A DNA stretch of 36,823 nt. It comes from Corynebacterium sp. KPL1814 (GTDB taxonomy: Bacteria > Actinomycetota > Actinomycetes > Mycobacteriales > Mycobacteriaceae). The notes beneath the pieces were generated by a model, which saw only the letters and a list, made by a program, of their open reading frames with translations, did no database searches and was not told where the DNA came from. A program made the position numbers and the translations under genes. Shown one piece after another: positions 23,399 through 34,936 of the stretch; the first letter of the stretch is position 1; each line of letters begins with the position of its first letter. Location of the stretch: assembly GCF_000478175.1 (NCBI RefSeq), contig NZ_KI515777.1, forward strand, positions 201,727 through 238,549, written 5' to 3'.

Positions 23399-24205
23399 AT
23401 GTTCAAGCCATACCGCCGACCGACCGTCGCAGTGGTTGGTGCCGGAGTAGCCGGATGCGCCGCGGCTTCTGAATGCGCATTCTCTGGATTCGACACCGTT
23501 CTTTTTGAACAAGAACCGCACATCGGTGGTCACTTCAATTCCGCTGAGGCCACTGAGGTTTCCCGGAAGTACCACTTCCGTACCCCGTACCTCCGTCTCA
23601 CTAAAACTGATGGCTCGCCAGCTTCTGTAGTACGCCACCTTGAAGAGGCTGTTGCTGCCAGTGGCGCCGAGTTCCGCGGTTCCACCGCCGTTACTGGTGC
23701 CGAGTTCGACCGAGCAGAAGGCAAATGGGAAATCTCCTACCTCGGTGATTCTGGTCAGGAAACCCAAGCTTTCGATGTGTTGATTCGCGCCACCGGCGAG
23801 GAGTCCCCGTGGATTTCCGTTCCAGGACGGTCAAAGGCCAGCGTCGATGACATGTACCTCCACCACGGCGTAGAGGTATTCGGGCTGCCTAATGCCCTCT
23901 TTGTTGACGGCCCCACCCCGCGTGACTCTTACCTCAAGCGTCGCCCACTGGCTGTCATCGAAGCCCGCGCCGATCACTGCCGCCGTTACGTCCGCCAGCT
24001 CGAGATTCGTGGACCAGGCGAACTAACCGTCAAGCACGATAAGTGGTTGGTTCAGCCCGGTACCGTACGCGGAATCCGCGAAGTGCTCGCAGGGTTCGAT
24101 GCACCGGCCCATGATTTCAAGCGAGCATCCAACTACGCCCCTGAGTCCGCCTCGTCCGAACGCCAGAAACAACAAAAGTCCGCTACTGCCCTTAAGGAGG
24201 CATAA
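23399..24205 (+). CDS. FAD-binding protein, truncated flavin-monooxygenase-like
   Basis: The 268-residue product begins with a dinucleotide-binding fold (VAVVGAGVAGCAAASE, with Glu in FEQEPHIGGHF at the end of the second strand), as in flavin monooxygenases and Baeyer-Villiger enzymes. Those are usually 450-550 residues long. Here the second (NADPH) domain is not recognisable and the protein ends in a polar Ser/Gln/Lys tail. It may therefore work as an FAD protein needing a partner, or have lost monooxygenase activity. ATG 23399 follows GAAAGGA by five bases; the longer frame from 23378 includes that site and was rejected. Its stop overlaps the ATG of the second oxygenase (TAATG), so the two are translationally coupled and likely work together. 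Confidence 0.78.
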   Translation: MFKPYRRPTVAVVGAGVAGCAAASECAFSGFDTVLFEQEPHIGGHFNSAEATEVSRKYHFRTPYLRLTKTDGSPASVVRHLEEAVAASGAEFRGSTAVTGAEFDRAEGKWEISYLGDSGQETQAFDVLIRATGEESPWISVPGRSKASVDDMYLHHGVEVFGLPNALFVDGPTPRDSYLKRRPLAVIEARADHCRRYVRQLEIRGPGELTVKHDKWLVQPGTVRGIREVLAGFDAPAHDFKRASNYAPESASSERQKQQKSATALKEA

Positions 24206-25104
24206 TGACTACTCTGAGCAATCCTGAAAGCACTGTAAACGACAAGCACACCCAGACTGCAGATAATAACACCGATAACCTGCCTGAGCTGGGCCCGGAT
24301 TCCATCCTGTGGCAGCGCTTTGGTGACTGGCGCTCCGCATTCGTCGCACTGTCTGCTGGTCTTTTGCAGATTGCCCAGCGTGACGTCAGCCGGTCCTTGG
24401 TGCAGCACTCCAACGTTTTTGATAACGAGGTTGCACGCTTGGTTCGCTCCGCCTTCCCGATCATCCGCACGATCTATGAAGGCCCAGAAGTTGGCGTCAT
24501 GATTCGTGACTTCCACAAGGACATCAAGGGCACCCACCCAGATGGAAGCCGCTACCACCCGCTGAACCCGGATGTTTACTACTGGGCACACGCTACCTTC
24601 GCTGCTATGCCGTACCAGTTGGCCGGCAACTTCATGGATCCTTTGACCCCAGAGGAGCGCGAGCAGCTCTTCCAGGAGACCCGTACCTGGTACACCTTCT
24701 ACGAGGTTGCAGAGCCCGACGATGCGCCAAAGACGTACGCTGAGTTTGAAGAGTACGTGGACAACATGATCGATACCCTCGATATCAGCGAAACCATCGA
24801 GCGCTCTCGCATCATCAACGGCCTTACCCTCGACAGCCCGGATCCGAAGGTGCCCAACTGGCTGTGGAAGCCCATTGCACCTTACGCATCCCGCCTGCTG
24901 TTGTGGGTTGCAATCGGCATGATTCCGGACAAGCTGCGCAACAAGCTTGGCTGGGAGTGGACCAAGAAGGATGAGCGCAAGCTCAAGATCTTCTCCCGCG
25001 CCGTCCGTGGCGTCTTCTCCGTCCTCCCGCGTAAGGCACGCATGGTTCCTATTGCTACCCGCGCCTTTGAGAAGGCGGAAGCTGAAGGCGGCTTCCACTA
25101 CTAA
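24205..25104 (+). CDS. MpaB/Lcp-type (DUF2236) oxygenase, second copy
   Basis: The 299-residue paralogue of the 20491 gene keeps LGPDSILW, IRDFHKDIKG (His104), RYHPLNP, YYWAHATF (His129, likely haem ligand) and WTKKD. It lacks the long N- and C-terminal extensions of the first copy. The ATG overlaps the flavoprotein stop and has AAGGAGG upstream, so expression should be strong and coupled. Family members add oxygen across double bonds of prenyl or polyisoprene chains. In a skin organism, host squalene or bacterial isoprenoids are conceivable substrates, but nothing in the sequence proves this. No signal peptide is present. Confidence 0.85.
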   Translation: MTTLSNPESTVNDKHTQTADNNTDNLPELGPDSILWQRFGDWRSAFVALSAGLLQIAQRDVSRSLVQHSNVFDNEVARLVRSAFPIIRTIYEGPEVGVMIRDFHKDIKGTHPDGSRYHPLNPDVYYWAHATFAAMPYQLAGNFMDPLTPEEREQLFQETRTWYTFYEVAEPDDAPKTYAEFEEYVDNMIDTLDISETIERSRIINGLTLDSPDPKVPNWLWKPIAPYASRLLLWVAIGMIPDKLRNKLGWEWTKKDERKLKIFSRAVRGVFSVLPRKARMVPIATRAFEKAEAEGGFHY

Positions 25105-25210
25105 GGCCTTTACCCCTTCACTCATAGTTACTGAATACTGACTCCCACGATTGCACCTTGAGGCCTTAAGGTAGATAACAACGTGGAGCATTAGTAGTGA
25201 AGGAGCACGA

Positions 25211-28087
<2,877 letters not shown>

Positions 28088-28121
28088 GCATGCGCACGGA
28101 TGAGTGCGTACGCTGTGATTC

Positions 28122-29429
28122 ATGCATTTAGATGTGGGATGGGCTGCGGATACTTTTGTTCTCGCAGCGGGTGCGACGGAAAACACCACTAGCCTCGTTT
28201 CCTTTGCCTGGATCATGCTCGCGGCGCTGTTGGCGCCCATAGTGTCGTTCATGTTGGGCAACCGGTTGCCGGCCGTTGCCCTTCTCATCATCTTTGGCAT
28301 GGTCATCGGCCCATCGCTTTTGGATGTCGCCCATGAGGATGCCGGCATCAGCATGCTGAAAGAGCTGGGTGTTGGTGCACTCTTCTTGCTCGCCGGTTTT
28401 GAAATCGAGATTTCTACGCTCAAAACCAAAGAGGCGGGAACTGCACTGTCCACCTGGCTTATCTGCCTCGTGGCCTGCGGCGTCGGCGCGTACTTCTTGG
28501 TCGATAATGTCCCTGGTGCCATCGTGGTGGCGCTGGCACTGACATCCACGGCACTGGGCACGCTTCAGCCCATGTTGAAACAGGACCGCGTGCTCGAGAC
28601 CAAAGTGGGCAAATCGGTCATGATTCACGGCGCTATTGGTGAAGTCGCCCCCATTACCGCGATGGCACTGCTGCTCAGTACACGCTCCACGTGGACCACG
28701 CTGCTGATTATGCTCGCGTTCATCGGCATCGCCGTGGCCGTTGCCATCATGCCGGCTGCCATTGCAACAACGATTCCGTGGGTTAAAGCGGCGTTTATCT
28801 CCGGTGCAGGGTCCACCAACCAGACCATTCTGCGCCTTATCATCCTTATTCTTGCCACCCTCATGGCCGTCACGGCGGTCTTTGAGCTAGACATCGTGCT
28901 GGGTGCCTTCGCCGCCGGCATCATCTTGAACCGCATCATCCCGGATGAGTTCCATCGCCGCTTGGAACACCGCCTCGATGTGGTCTTCCACTCCATGCTC
29001 ATCCCCGTCTTCTTCGTAGTCTCTGGCATGACGATTAACTGGGATACCATCGCTAATAACCCGGGGAAAGTACTGGGCATCCCGGCGCTTATTCTTGTCA
29101 CCCGCGGCCTGCCGGTATTCCTGCGCGAGAATGTGGGCCACACCGGCTCCGAAATTGAAACGGTGCGCGAACGCCTCCAGGTCAGCTTGTACACGGCGAC
29201 CGGCCTGCCGATCATCGTTGCCGTGACGTCGCTGGCCGTTAATTCGGAATTGATGAAGCAAGAAACCGCGTCCATCTTCGTTGCCGGTGGCGCGCTGACC
29301 GTTGCCATCTTCCCATTCCTGGCCAACCTGGTGGGAAGGAAGAACTCCAAGACAGTTGATGAATCCGATCCAAAGAAGAAGTCCGATTCCACCGAGGACG
29401 ATAAGGAAGAAGAGTCGCAAGAACTCTAA
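28122..29429 (+). CDS. Cation:proton antiporter, CPA2-like
   Basis: The 435-residue protein has about 12 hydrophobic spans, with a re-entrant look (LGNRLPAVALLIIFGMVIGPS near the start) and the blocks LFLLAGFEIE, AFAAGIILNR and PVFFVVSGM typical of the KefB/NapA-like CPA2 group. The usual Asp pair of the ion site is not evident; the equivalent place may be GAIGEVAP. The C-terminus is a charged Lys/Asp/Glu/Ser tail of about 35 residues. ATG 28122 lies 35 bases after the iron-sulfur gene stop with no clear ribosome binding site, so it may be leaderless or read through from upstream. It likely exchanges sodium or potassium for protons. A strong terminator follows. Confidence 0.85.
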   Translation: MHLDVGWAADTFVLAAGATENTTSLVSFAWIMLAALLAPIVSFMLGNRLPAVALLIIFGMVIGPSLLDVAHEDAGISMLKELGVGALFLLAGFEIEISTLKTKEAGTALSTWLICLVACGVGAYFLVDNVPGAIVVALALTSTALGTLQPMLKQDRVLETKVGKSVMIHGAIGEVAPITAMALLLSTRSTWTTLLIMLAFIGIAVAVAIMPAAIATTIPWVKAAFISGAGSTNQTILRLIILILATLMAVTAVFELDIVLGAFAAGIILNRIIPDEFHRRLEHRLDVVFHSMLIPVFFVVSGMTINWDTIANNPGKVLGIPALILVTRGLPVFLRENVGHTGSEIETVRERLQVSLYTATGLPIIVAVTSLAVNSELMKQETASIFVAGGALTVAIFPFLANLVGRKNSKTVDESDPKKKSDSTEDDKEEESQEL

Positions 29430-29451
29430 TCTTTTACCCCGCACTAGAAGC

Positions 29452-29486
29452 TATGCCCTGCCACCACGGCAGGGCATATTCTTTTT
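29452..29486 (+). terminator. Rho-independent terminator after the antiporter gene
   Basis: TATGCCCTGCC (29452-29462) and GGCAGGGCATA (29468-29478) pair perfectly around ACCAC, followed by TTCTTTTT. Confidence 0.88.
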
Positions 29487-29512
29487 GAATCAGGTTGTCT
29501 ATTATGGTGGCT

Positions 29513-30154
29513 GTGACTAATAGCTACGGATCCTCCCCCTATGACCGGACCCTGCGTCTATCCGATTCAGAGCGCAACGATGCCCTGACGGATCTAGCCC
29601 GCGCAGTGGGCGAAGGTCGCTTATCTATGACCGAGTTTGAGGAGCGCTCCGATAGCGTCATGCAGGCCGTCACCCACAAGGACCTGGCGCCAATTTTCAG
29701 CGATATCCCTGCGACCGGATCACAAGAGGTAAAGATCTATTCCCAAGGCGATGTGGACCGCGCCTTTAATGCCGCGAAGAAGCCCCGCGTCGCTACCGCG
29801 CTGGCCAGCTCGGTGGTGTTGCTCGCGGCATCGCCTACCCTTGTCATGCTCAGCGCCACCATGAATAGCCCCTGGTTGCTTGCCGGCGGCGCCGTAGCCG
29901 CAGCGCTCATTCCTATCGTGTGGATCCTCTTGTACGTGGCCAAGGTGGGCCCGCAATCGTGGCATGCCCCGTCGGTGCGGCAGATTGAGCGCCAACAGCA
30001 GCGCGAGATCCGTGCGCTGACGGCACACGAGCGGGCGCACCAAAAAGAATTAGAAAAGAAAATGTGGGCCGAACGCCGCCAACAGGCCGGTGAACTTACT
30101 GGTCAGGCTATGGAAATGGCGAAGAAGCAAATCAACAAGTGGAATAATAAATAG
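29513..30154 (+). CDS. DUF1707-family membrane protein
   Basis: The 213-residue product has an N-terminal DUF1707 domain (about 13-66: LRLSDSERNDALTDLARAV, then GRLSMTEFEERSDSVMQA). Two spans (about 85-130) follow, then a charged, helical C-terminus rich in Arg, Gln, Glu and Lys (about 145-213). DUF1707 is a short domain common at the N-terminus of actinobacterial membrane proteins, with no settled function. Start choice: TATTAT (29500-29505) is a good -10 box seven bases before GTG 29513, which suggests a leaderless transcript. ATG 29504 and TTG 29495 are in the same frame but overlap the -10 box. Confidence 0.8.
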   Translation: MTNSYGSSPYDRTLRLSDSERNDALTDLARAVGEGRLSMTEFEERSDSVMQAVTHKDLAPIFSDIPATGSQEVKIYSQGDVDRAFNAAKKPRVATALASSVVLLAASPTLVMLSATMNSPWLLAGGAVAAALIPIVWILLYVAKVGPQSWHAPSVRQIERQQQREIRALTAHERAHQKELEKKMWAERRQQAGELTGQAMEMAKKQINKWNNK

Positions 30155-30209
30155 CGCTGAGGTGCGCTGCAATATTTCTTAACGCTGTGAAAGATGGCAC
30201 AATATGGCC

Positions 30210-31439
30210 ATGACTTCTCCCAAACCCCGCATCTTTGACCAGTCCGAAAAATTAAAGGGCATCGCTTACGATATTCGCGGTGAGGTCTCAGCGGAAGCGG
30301 AGAGAATGGAGCTAGATGGCCACACCATCCTCAAGCTCAATACCGGCAACCCCGCCGTCTTTGGCTTCGATGCACCCGATGTCATCATGCGCGACATGAT
30401 CGGCGCATTGCCCACCTCCCAGGGCTATTCCACCTCTAAAGGCATTACCTCGGCTCGGCGGTCCATCGTCACGCGCTATGAGCTCGAAGACTTCCCGCAC
30501 TTTGATATCAACGATGTCTTCTTGGGCAATGGTGTATCAGAACTTATCACCATGACCACCCAGGCGCTGCTCAATAACGGCGATGAGATACTCATCCCGG
30601 CACCCGATTACCCGCTGTGGACCGCAGCAACCTCGCTGGCCGGCGGCACCCCAGTGCACTACCTGTGCGATGAGGAAGACGAATGGAACCCGTCCATCGA
30701 GGACATTCGGTCCAAGGTCACCGAAAAGACCAAGGCCATCGTGGTCATCAACCCGAATAACCCAACCGGAGCGGTGTATTCGCGCGAGGTCCTGCAGCAA
30801 ATCGTGGACATCGCCAGGGAGCACAACCTGCTGATTTTGGCCGATGAGATTTATGACCGCATCCTTTATGACGATGCGAAGCATATCTCCATCGCCTCGC
30901 TGGCCCCCGATCTTTTGACCTTTACCTTTAATGGTCTGTCCAAGGCCTACCGCGTCTGCGGTTACCGCGCCGGCTGGATGGTCATTACGGGCCCGAAGCA
31001 TCATGCGCACGGGCTCATCGAGGGGCTCGAGTTGCTGGCAGGCACCCGCCTGTGCCCGAATGTTCCTGCGCAACACGCCATCCAGGTGGCGCTGGGCGGG
31101 CGCCAATCCATCTACGAGCTCACCGGGGCTGGAGGACGATTGCTGCGCCAACGCAATATCGCCTATGACAAGCTCAATGAGATTCCGGGCGTTTCCGCAG
31201 TAAAACCCAAGGGCGCGCTCTACCTCTTCCCGCGCTTGGATCCCAATGTCTATGAGATTCACGATGATTCCAAGCTCATGTTGGATATCCTCAAAGCGGA
31301 AAAGATCCTCATGGTCCAAGGCACCGGCTTCAACTGGCCGCACCCGGATCACTTCCGCGTGGTCACGCTGCCTTGGGCCTCCCAGTTAGAAAACGCCATC
31401 GAACGCTTGGGCAATTTCTTAGTCAGCTACCGCCAATAG
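30210..31439 (+). CDS. alaT: Class I aminotransferase, AlaT-like
   Basis: The 409-residue PLP enzyme has LNTGNPAVFGFDAPD, GYSTSKGITSAR, PAPDYPLWT, NPNNPTGAVYS, the PLP lysine Lys245 in NGLSKAYRVCGYRAGW, and an FRVVTLPW-type end. It matches the alanine (glutamate-pyruvate) aminotransferase group of corynebacteria, which makes alanine from pyruvate and can act on valine-type amino acids. ATG 30210 is seven bases after CACAAT, a weak -10 box, and no ribosome binding site is visible, so it may be leaderless. ATG 30204 is the alternative and adds two residues. The gene stands between DUF1707 and YibE/F genes and seems monocistronic. Confidence 0.9.
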   Translation: MTSPKPRIFDQSEKLKGIAYDIRGEVSAEAERMELDGHTILKLNTGNPAVFGFDAPDVIMRDMIGALPTSQGYSTSKGITSARRSIVTRYELEDFPHFDINDVFLGNGVSELITMTTQALLNNGDEILIPAPDYPLWTAATSLAGGTPVHYLCDEEDEWNPSIEDIRSKVTEKTKAIVVINPNNPTGAVYSREVLQQIVDIAREHNLLILADEIYDRILYDDAKHISIASLAPDLLTFTFNGLSKAYRVCGYRAGWMVITGPKHHAHGLIEGLELLAGTRLCPNVPAQHAIQVALGGRQSIYELTGAGGRLLRQRNIAYDKLNEIPGVSAVKPKGALYLFPRLDPNVYEIHDDSKLMLDILKAEKILMVQGTGFNWPHPDHFRVVTLPWASQLENAIERLGNFLVSYRQ

Positions 31440-31490
31440 AGCCCAGCAGCCGATTGGTAATTGCAGTAATAATCGTTGACAATACACCGT

Positions 31491-32822
31491 ATGGGACGAC
31501 ATTCCTCGGTTTCTAATTCCACTAGGGGCGCCGCTTCGCGGCATCGGCAAGCGCAGGGTCGATCGGAGTCCAGCGGGCACGCGCAGGGCCGGTCGAGGTT
31601 ACAACGCCTAAAGCCACGTCAGTTGGCGCACTCGGTATCCGGTCACCCGTGGCGCATTGGGCTAGTAACCGCCATCGGTGCGGTCCTTATCGCCATGCTG
31701 GTCGGCCTCGTCCTGCTCTGGCCCACTAGTGCTGCCTCTGAGCACACCTCGGAGGAGTTCGAGTCCACCTACGCGTTGAACCACCCGCAGGTGGAAGGCA
31801 CCGTGGAGAAGACCGATCATTCGGCGTGCCAATCGGAGCAGACCGGCTTGGCCTTCGATACCCCGCCGCTTATTCCGGAAAAGGAAGAAGTGGACTGTGA
31901 CCGGGCGCTGGTAAAGATCACCTCCGGCGAGGACGAGGGAAAGATGACCCAATTGGTCACCTACGGCAACGCGGGCGACCCAGAATTGCAGCCGGGCGAT
32001 AATATCGTGCTGTCCAAGGCCACCGATCCCACCGGATCCGTCTCGTATGCCTTTGCCGATTATCAGCGCAGCAATAGCCTCCTGCTCTGGGGAGTGGTCA
32101 TCGCGATCGTCATCATTGCTTTCGCGGCGTGGCATGGGGTGCGCGCGATCATCGGCTTGGGGTTGAGCCTTGGCATCGTCTTTAGCTTCCTCATCCCAGC
32201 ACTCATTGCGGGCACCAATCCCTTGTGGGTGGCCCTCGCCGCCTGTACCGCCATCATTCTCCTTGCCGTGCCGCTTGTTCACGGCGTGAATTGGAAATCC
32301 GCCTCTGCGGTCGGCGGTTCACTGACGGCGCTCGCCATCGCCGCGTTTTTGGCTTGGGCGGCCATCGATAGTTCGCAGCTGCAAGGCTTTAGCTCCGAAG
32401 ATAACCTCAAGCTGCTGCTATATTTGCCCAATGTTTCCATCCTGGGCGTGCTGCTGTGCGGTTTCGTCGTGGGTGCGTTGGGCAGCCTTGCCGATGTCGC
32501 CATCGCCCAAGCCTCCACCATCACCGAGCTGCATGAATCCGACCCCGCGGCCACACCGCTAGAGCTTTTCTTATCCGCCATGAGGGTCGGCCGCGACCAC
32601 ATTGCCTCGATGGTCTATACCCTCATTTTGACCTATACCGGCGCCGCATTGCCCCTGCTCCTGCTCATTACCGCCGCCGAACGCCCCGCGGGGCAAATAC
32701 TTAGCAGCGATCTCGTCGCCACCGAACTCCTGCGCTCCGGCGTCGGCGCCATGGCGCTGACCCTCGCGGTGCCCATTACCACGCTGATTGCCGCGTTTAC
32801 GGTCCCGTCGCGCCGCCGTTAA
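31491..32822 (+). CDS. YibE/F-family membrane protein
   Basis: The 443-residue protein has a basic cytoplasmic N-terminus of about 50 residues (many Arg, Ser, Gln), a first span (about 56-78), an outer domain (about 79-200) with two cysteines, and then about seven spans ending in a basic C-terminus. The membrane part has FGAW-like starts (FAAWHGVRAIIGLGLSLGIV), GSLADVAIAQASTITEL and RVGRDHIASMVYTLILTYTG, which are hallmarks of the YibE/F family. Its function is unknown. ATG 31491 was preferred to TTG 31476. The stop overlaps the convergent UDP-glucose dehydrogenase stop by three bases, so no terminator can lie between the two genes. Confidence 0.88.
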   Translation: MGRHSSVSNSTRGAASRHRQAQGRSESSGHAQGRSRLQRLKPRQLAHSVSGHPWRIGLVTAIGAVLIAMLVGLVLLWPTSAASEHTSEEFESTYALNHPQVEGTVEKTDHSACQSEQTGLAFDTPPLIPEKEEVDCDRALVKITSGEDEGKMTQLVTYGNAGDPELQPGDNIVLSKATDPTGSVSYAFADYQRSNSLLLWGVVIAIVIIAFAAWHGVRAIIGLGLSLGIVFSFLIPALIAGTNPLWVALAACTAIILLAVPLVHGVNWKSASAVGGSLTALAIAAFLAWAAIDSSQLQGFSSEDNLKLLLYLPNVSILGVLLCGFVVGALGSLADVAIAQASTITELHESDPAATPLELFLSAMRVGRDHIASMVYTLILTYTGAALPLLLLITAAERPAGQILSSDLVATELLRSGVGAMALTLAVPITTLIAAFTVPSRRR

Positions 32823-34141
32823 AGCGTGCGCCCCAGCGCCTGTATCTTCCAGCCGGCGTTGGACCAGGCCGCAACGTCCAGCACATTGCGGCCATCGATA
32901 ATGTGCTTATTATCCACGAGCTCGCCGGCCTCGTTCGGATCCAGTTCCTTAAATTGCTCCCACTCGGTAGCCAGGATGACAAGTTCCGCCTCCCGCAAGG
33001 CGGTTTCCGTGTCGGCGGCATAGTCCAAGGTGGGAAAAACCTTCTTGGCGTTGTCCATGCCCTCTGGGTCATAAACGGTCACCGCCGCACCCGCCAAGGA
33101 CAAGGACCCAGCCACCGAGAGCGCCGGCGAATCCCGCACATCATCCGAGTTCGGCTTAAAGGCACAGCCCAGCACGGTGACGCGGTGGCCCAACAGCGAG
33201 CCATTGAAGGCTTCTTTAGACAGATCCACCATGCGGTCGCGCCGGCGCATATTAATCGCATCCACCTCGCGCAGGAAGGTCAGCGCCTGATCAGCGCCGA
33301 GCTCACCGGCACGCGCCATAAAAGCGCGGATATCCTTGGGCAGGCATCCACCGCCAAAGCCCAAGCCCGCGCCGAGAAACTTGCGACCAATGCGCTTGTC
33401 TATGCCAATGGCATCCGCCAACGCCACCACGTCCGCCCCCGCGATCTCACAAATCTCAGAGACCGCATTGATGAAGGAAATCTTGGTGGCCAAAAAAGCA
33501 TTGGCGGAGACTTTTACCAGCTCTGCGGTCTGCAGATCGGTCACAATGAAGGGCGTGTCCTGCGCTAACGGCTGCGCGTAGATCTCACGGGCAAGCTCCT
33601 CGGCATGAGATTCTGATTCGCGGGTACCAATCACGATGCGGTCCGGGGTGATGGTGTCATGCACCGCATAACCCTCGCGCAAAAATTCCGGGTTCCACGC
33701 GATTTCCACGCGGGTTCCCTCGGGCGCCAAACCATCCGCAAGTTCTTGTAGTTCGGCCGCCGTGCCTACCGGAACGGTAGATTTACCAAAGATGACGTGC
33801 TCCCCGCGCAGCTTGGGCACCAAGTCCGTGATAACGGCCTTAACGTAGGTCATATCCGCTGCATAAGAACCCCGGCGCTGCGGGGTTCCCACGCCGAGAA
33901 AGTGCACGTTGGCGAATTGCGCGGCCTCGTCATAATCCGTGCTAAACCCTAAGCGCCCAGCATCAATATTGCGCTCGAGTACCTCCGGCAGCCCCGGCTC
34001 AAAAAAGGGAACCTTGCCCGATTGCAAGACGGAGATCTTATCCTCGTCTACATCGACGCCTAAAACTTCATGCCCCAATTCCGCCATGCAGGCGGCGTGG
34101 GTGGCACCCAGGTAACCGGTGCCAATAACAGTCATCCGCAT
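32819..34141 (-). CDS. UDP-glucose 6-dehydrogenase
   Basis: The 440-residue enzyme oxidises UDP-glucose to UDP-glucuronate with two NAD. It has the NAD-binding start MTVIGTGYLGATHAACMAE, GKSTVPVGT, NPEFLREGYAV, Lys210 and Asn214 (LVKVSANAFLATKISFIN), catalytic Cys266 in GFGGGCLPKD, and the C-terminal NSDDVRDSPAL. GAGG lies four bases before ATG 34141 and ten before an alternative ATG two codons later. The product feeds cell-surface glycan synthesis. Its 3' end overlaps the YibE/F gene on the other strand. It lies 36 bases downstream of dcd on the same strand and may be cotranscribed with it. Confidence 0.94.
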   Translation of the reverse strand: MRMTVIGTGYLGATHAACMAELGHEVLGVDVDEDKISVLQSGKVPFFEPGLPEVLERNIDAGRLGFSTDYDEAAQFANVHFLGVGTPQRRGSYAADMTYVKAVITDLVPKLRGEHVIFGKSTVPVGTAAELQELADGLAPEGTRVEIAWNPEFLREGYAVHDTITPDRIVIGTRESESHAEELAREIYAQPLAQDTPFIVTDLQTAELVKVSANAFLATKISFINAVSEICEIAGADVVALADAIGIDKRIGRKFLGAGLGFGGGCLPKDIRAFMARAGELGADQALTFLREVDAINMRRRDRMVDLSKEAFNGSLLGHRVTVLGCAFKPNSDDVRDSPALSVAGSLSLAGAAVTVYDPEGMDNAKKVFPTLDYAADTETALREAELVILATEWEQFKELDPNEAGELVDNKHIIDGRNVLDVAAWSNAGWKIQALGRTL

Positions 34142-34177
34142 AAAACCTCATCCTAGAGATTTTATGTAAATACCAGA

Positions 34178-34747
34178 TTAATCCCTGCGGAAGTTCAGGT
34201 AAGACTTTGATGGCGTTGGGCCGCGCTGGCCTTGGTACTTCGATCCCAACGCACCCGTGCCATAGGGGCTTTCCGCCGGCGAGGTCATCTTAAAGATGGC
34301 CAGCTGACCCACCTTCATTCCCGGCCACAGCGCAATGGGCAGGTTTGCGGTATTGGAGAGCTCCAGGGTGATGTGCCCGGAAAAGCCGGGATCGATAAAG
34401 CCCGCGGTGGAGTGGGTCAAGAGACCTAGCCGTCCTAACGAGGACTTGCCCTCCAAACGCCCGGCCAAGTCAGCCGGAAGGGTGAATTTCTCCAGCGTGG
34501 CGCCAAGCACAAACTCGCCGGGGTGGAGAATGAAGGAGTGATCCTCTTCTACTTCCACCAAGGTGGTAAGCTCCGGCATCTCCGCTTTGGGGTCAATGTG
34601 CGTATAGCGGGAGTTATTGAATACCCGGAAATACTTATCCAAGCGCACGTCAACGGAAGAAGGCTGGATAAGCTCACTATTAAAGGGCTCGATGCCCAGC
34701 TCTCCGGAATCAACGGCGGAACGAATATCACGATCTGAAAGAAGCAC
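34178..34747 (-). CDS. dcd: dCTP deaminase
   Basis: The 189-residue enzyme deaminates dCTP, and in actinobacteria usually also cleaves the dUTP formed to dUMP. It has [40 protein letters not shown], and catalytic Glu129 in GHITLELSN. The length equals that of the M. tuberculosis bifunctional form. The frame is open to 34903, but GTG 34747 gives the standard N-terminus. It sits exactly seven bases after TAGAAT, so the mRNA is probably leaderless. The upstream open stretch overlaps the tRNA gene and is not coding. Confidence 0.94.
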   Translation of the reverse strand: MLLSDRDIRSAVDSGELGIEPFNSELIQPSSVDVRLDKYFRVFNNSRYTHIDPKAEMPELTTLVEVEEDHSFILHPGEFVLGATLEKFTLPADLAGRLEGKSSLGRLGLLTHSTAGFIDPGFSGHITLELSNTANLPIALWPGMKVGQLAIFKMTSPAESPYGTGALGSKYQGQRGPTPSKSYLNFRRD

Positions 34748-34754
34748 GGACCCG

Positions 34755-34760
34755 ATTCTA
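34755..34760 (-). promoter_or_regulatory. -10 box of leaderless dcd
   Basis: On the minus strand TAGAAT is followed by seven bases (CGGGTCC) and then the GTG start. No Shine-Dalgarno sequence is present, so transcription should begin at or near the start codon. Confidence 0.6.
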
Positions 34761-34781
34761 CTCAATCCCCTACCTAAGGTG

Positions 34782-34787
34782 TATAGT
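34782..34787 (+). promoter_or_regulatory. -10 box of tRNA-Gly
   Basis: TATAGT lies 23 bases before the first tRNA base. No good -35 box is seen at the expected distance. Confidence 0.5.
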
Positions 34788-34810
34788 AGGGAAAGCGCAT
34801 TTAGCGCAGT

Positions 34811-34884
34811 GCCGACGTAGTTTAATGGTAGAACTGCAGCTTCCCAAGCTGCTGGCGCGGGTTCGATTCCCGTCGTCGGCTCCA
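34811..34884 (+). tRNA. tRNA-Gly(CCC)
   Basis: The acceptor arm GCCGACG (34811-34817) pairs with CGTCGGC (34874-34880). The anticodon stem GCAGC/GCTGC encloses TTCCCAA, giving anticodon CCC at 34843-34845, which reads GGG glycine codons. The T-arm has GGTTCGATTCC. CCA is encoded (34882-34884). An IS481-type element begins about one base downstream. Confidence 0.95.
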
Positions 34885-34890
34885 TTGTCA

Positions 34891-34936
34891 TGAGTCGCGA
34901 CATGCTTGACAGGTGAGTCGCGACATCGTTGACAAA
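34891..34936. repeat. Two 23-base direct repeats at the IS481-type end
   Basis: TGAGTCGCGACAT is present at 34891-34903 and 34914-34926, each followed by a variant of GTTGACA. The spacing of 23 bases (about two helical turns) fits paired transposase binding sites. Confidence 0.7.

Noticed and set aside
34747..34903. N-terminal extension of dcd to 34903
   Set aside because: The extension runs through the tRNA-Gly gene on the other strand and past the -10 box; GTG 34747 gives the standard enzyme.
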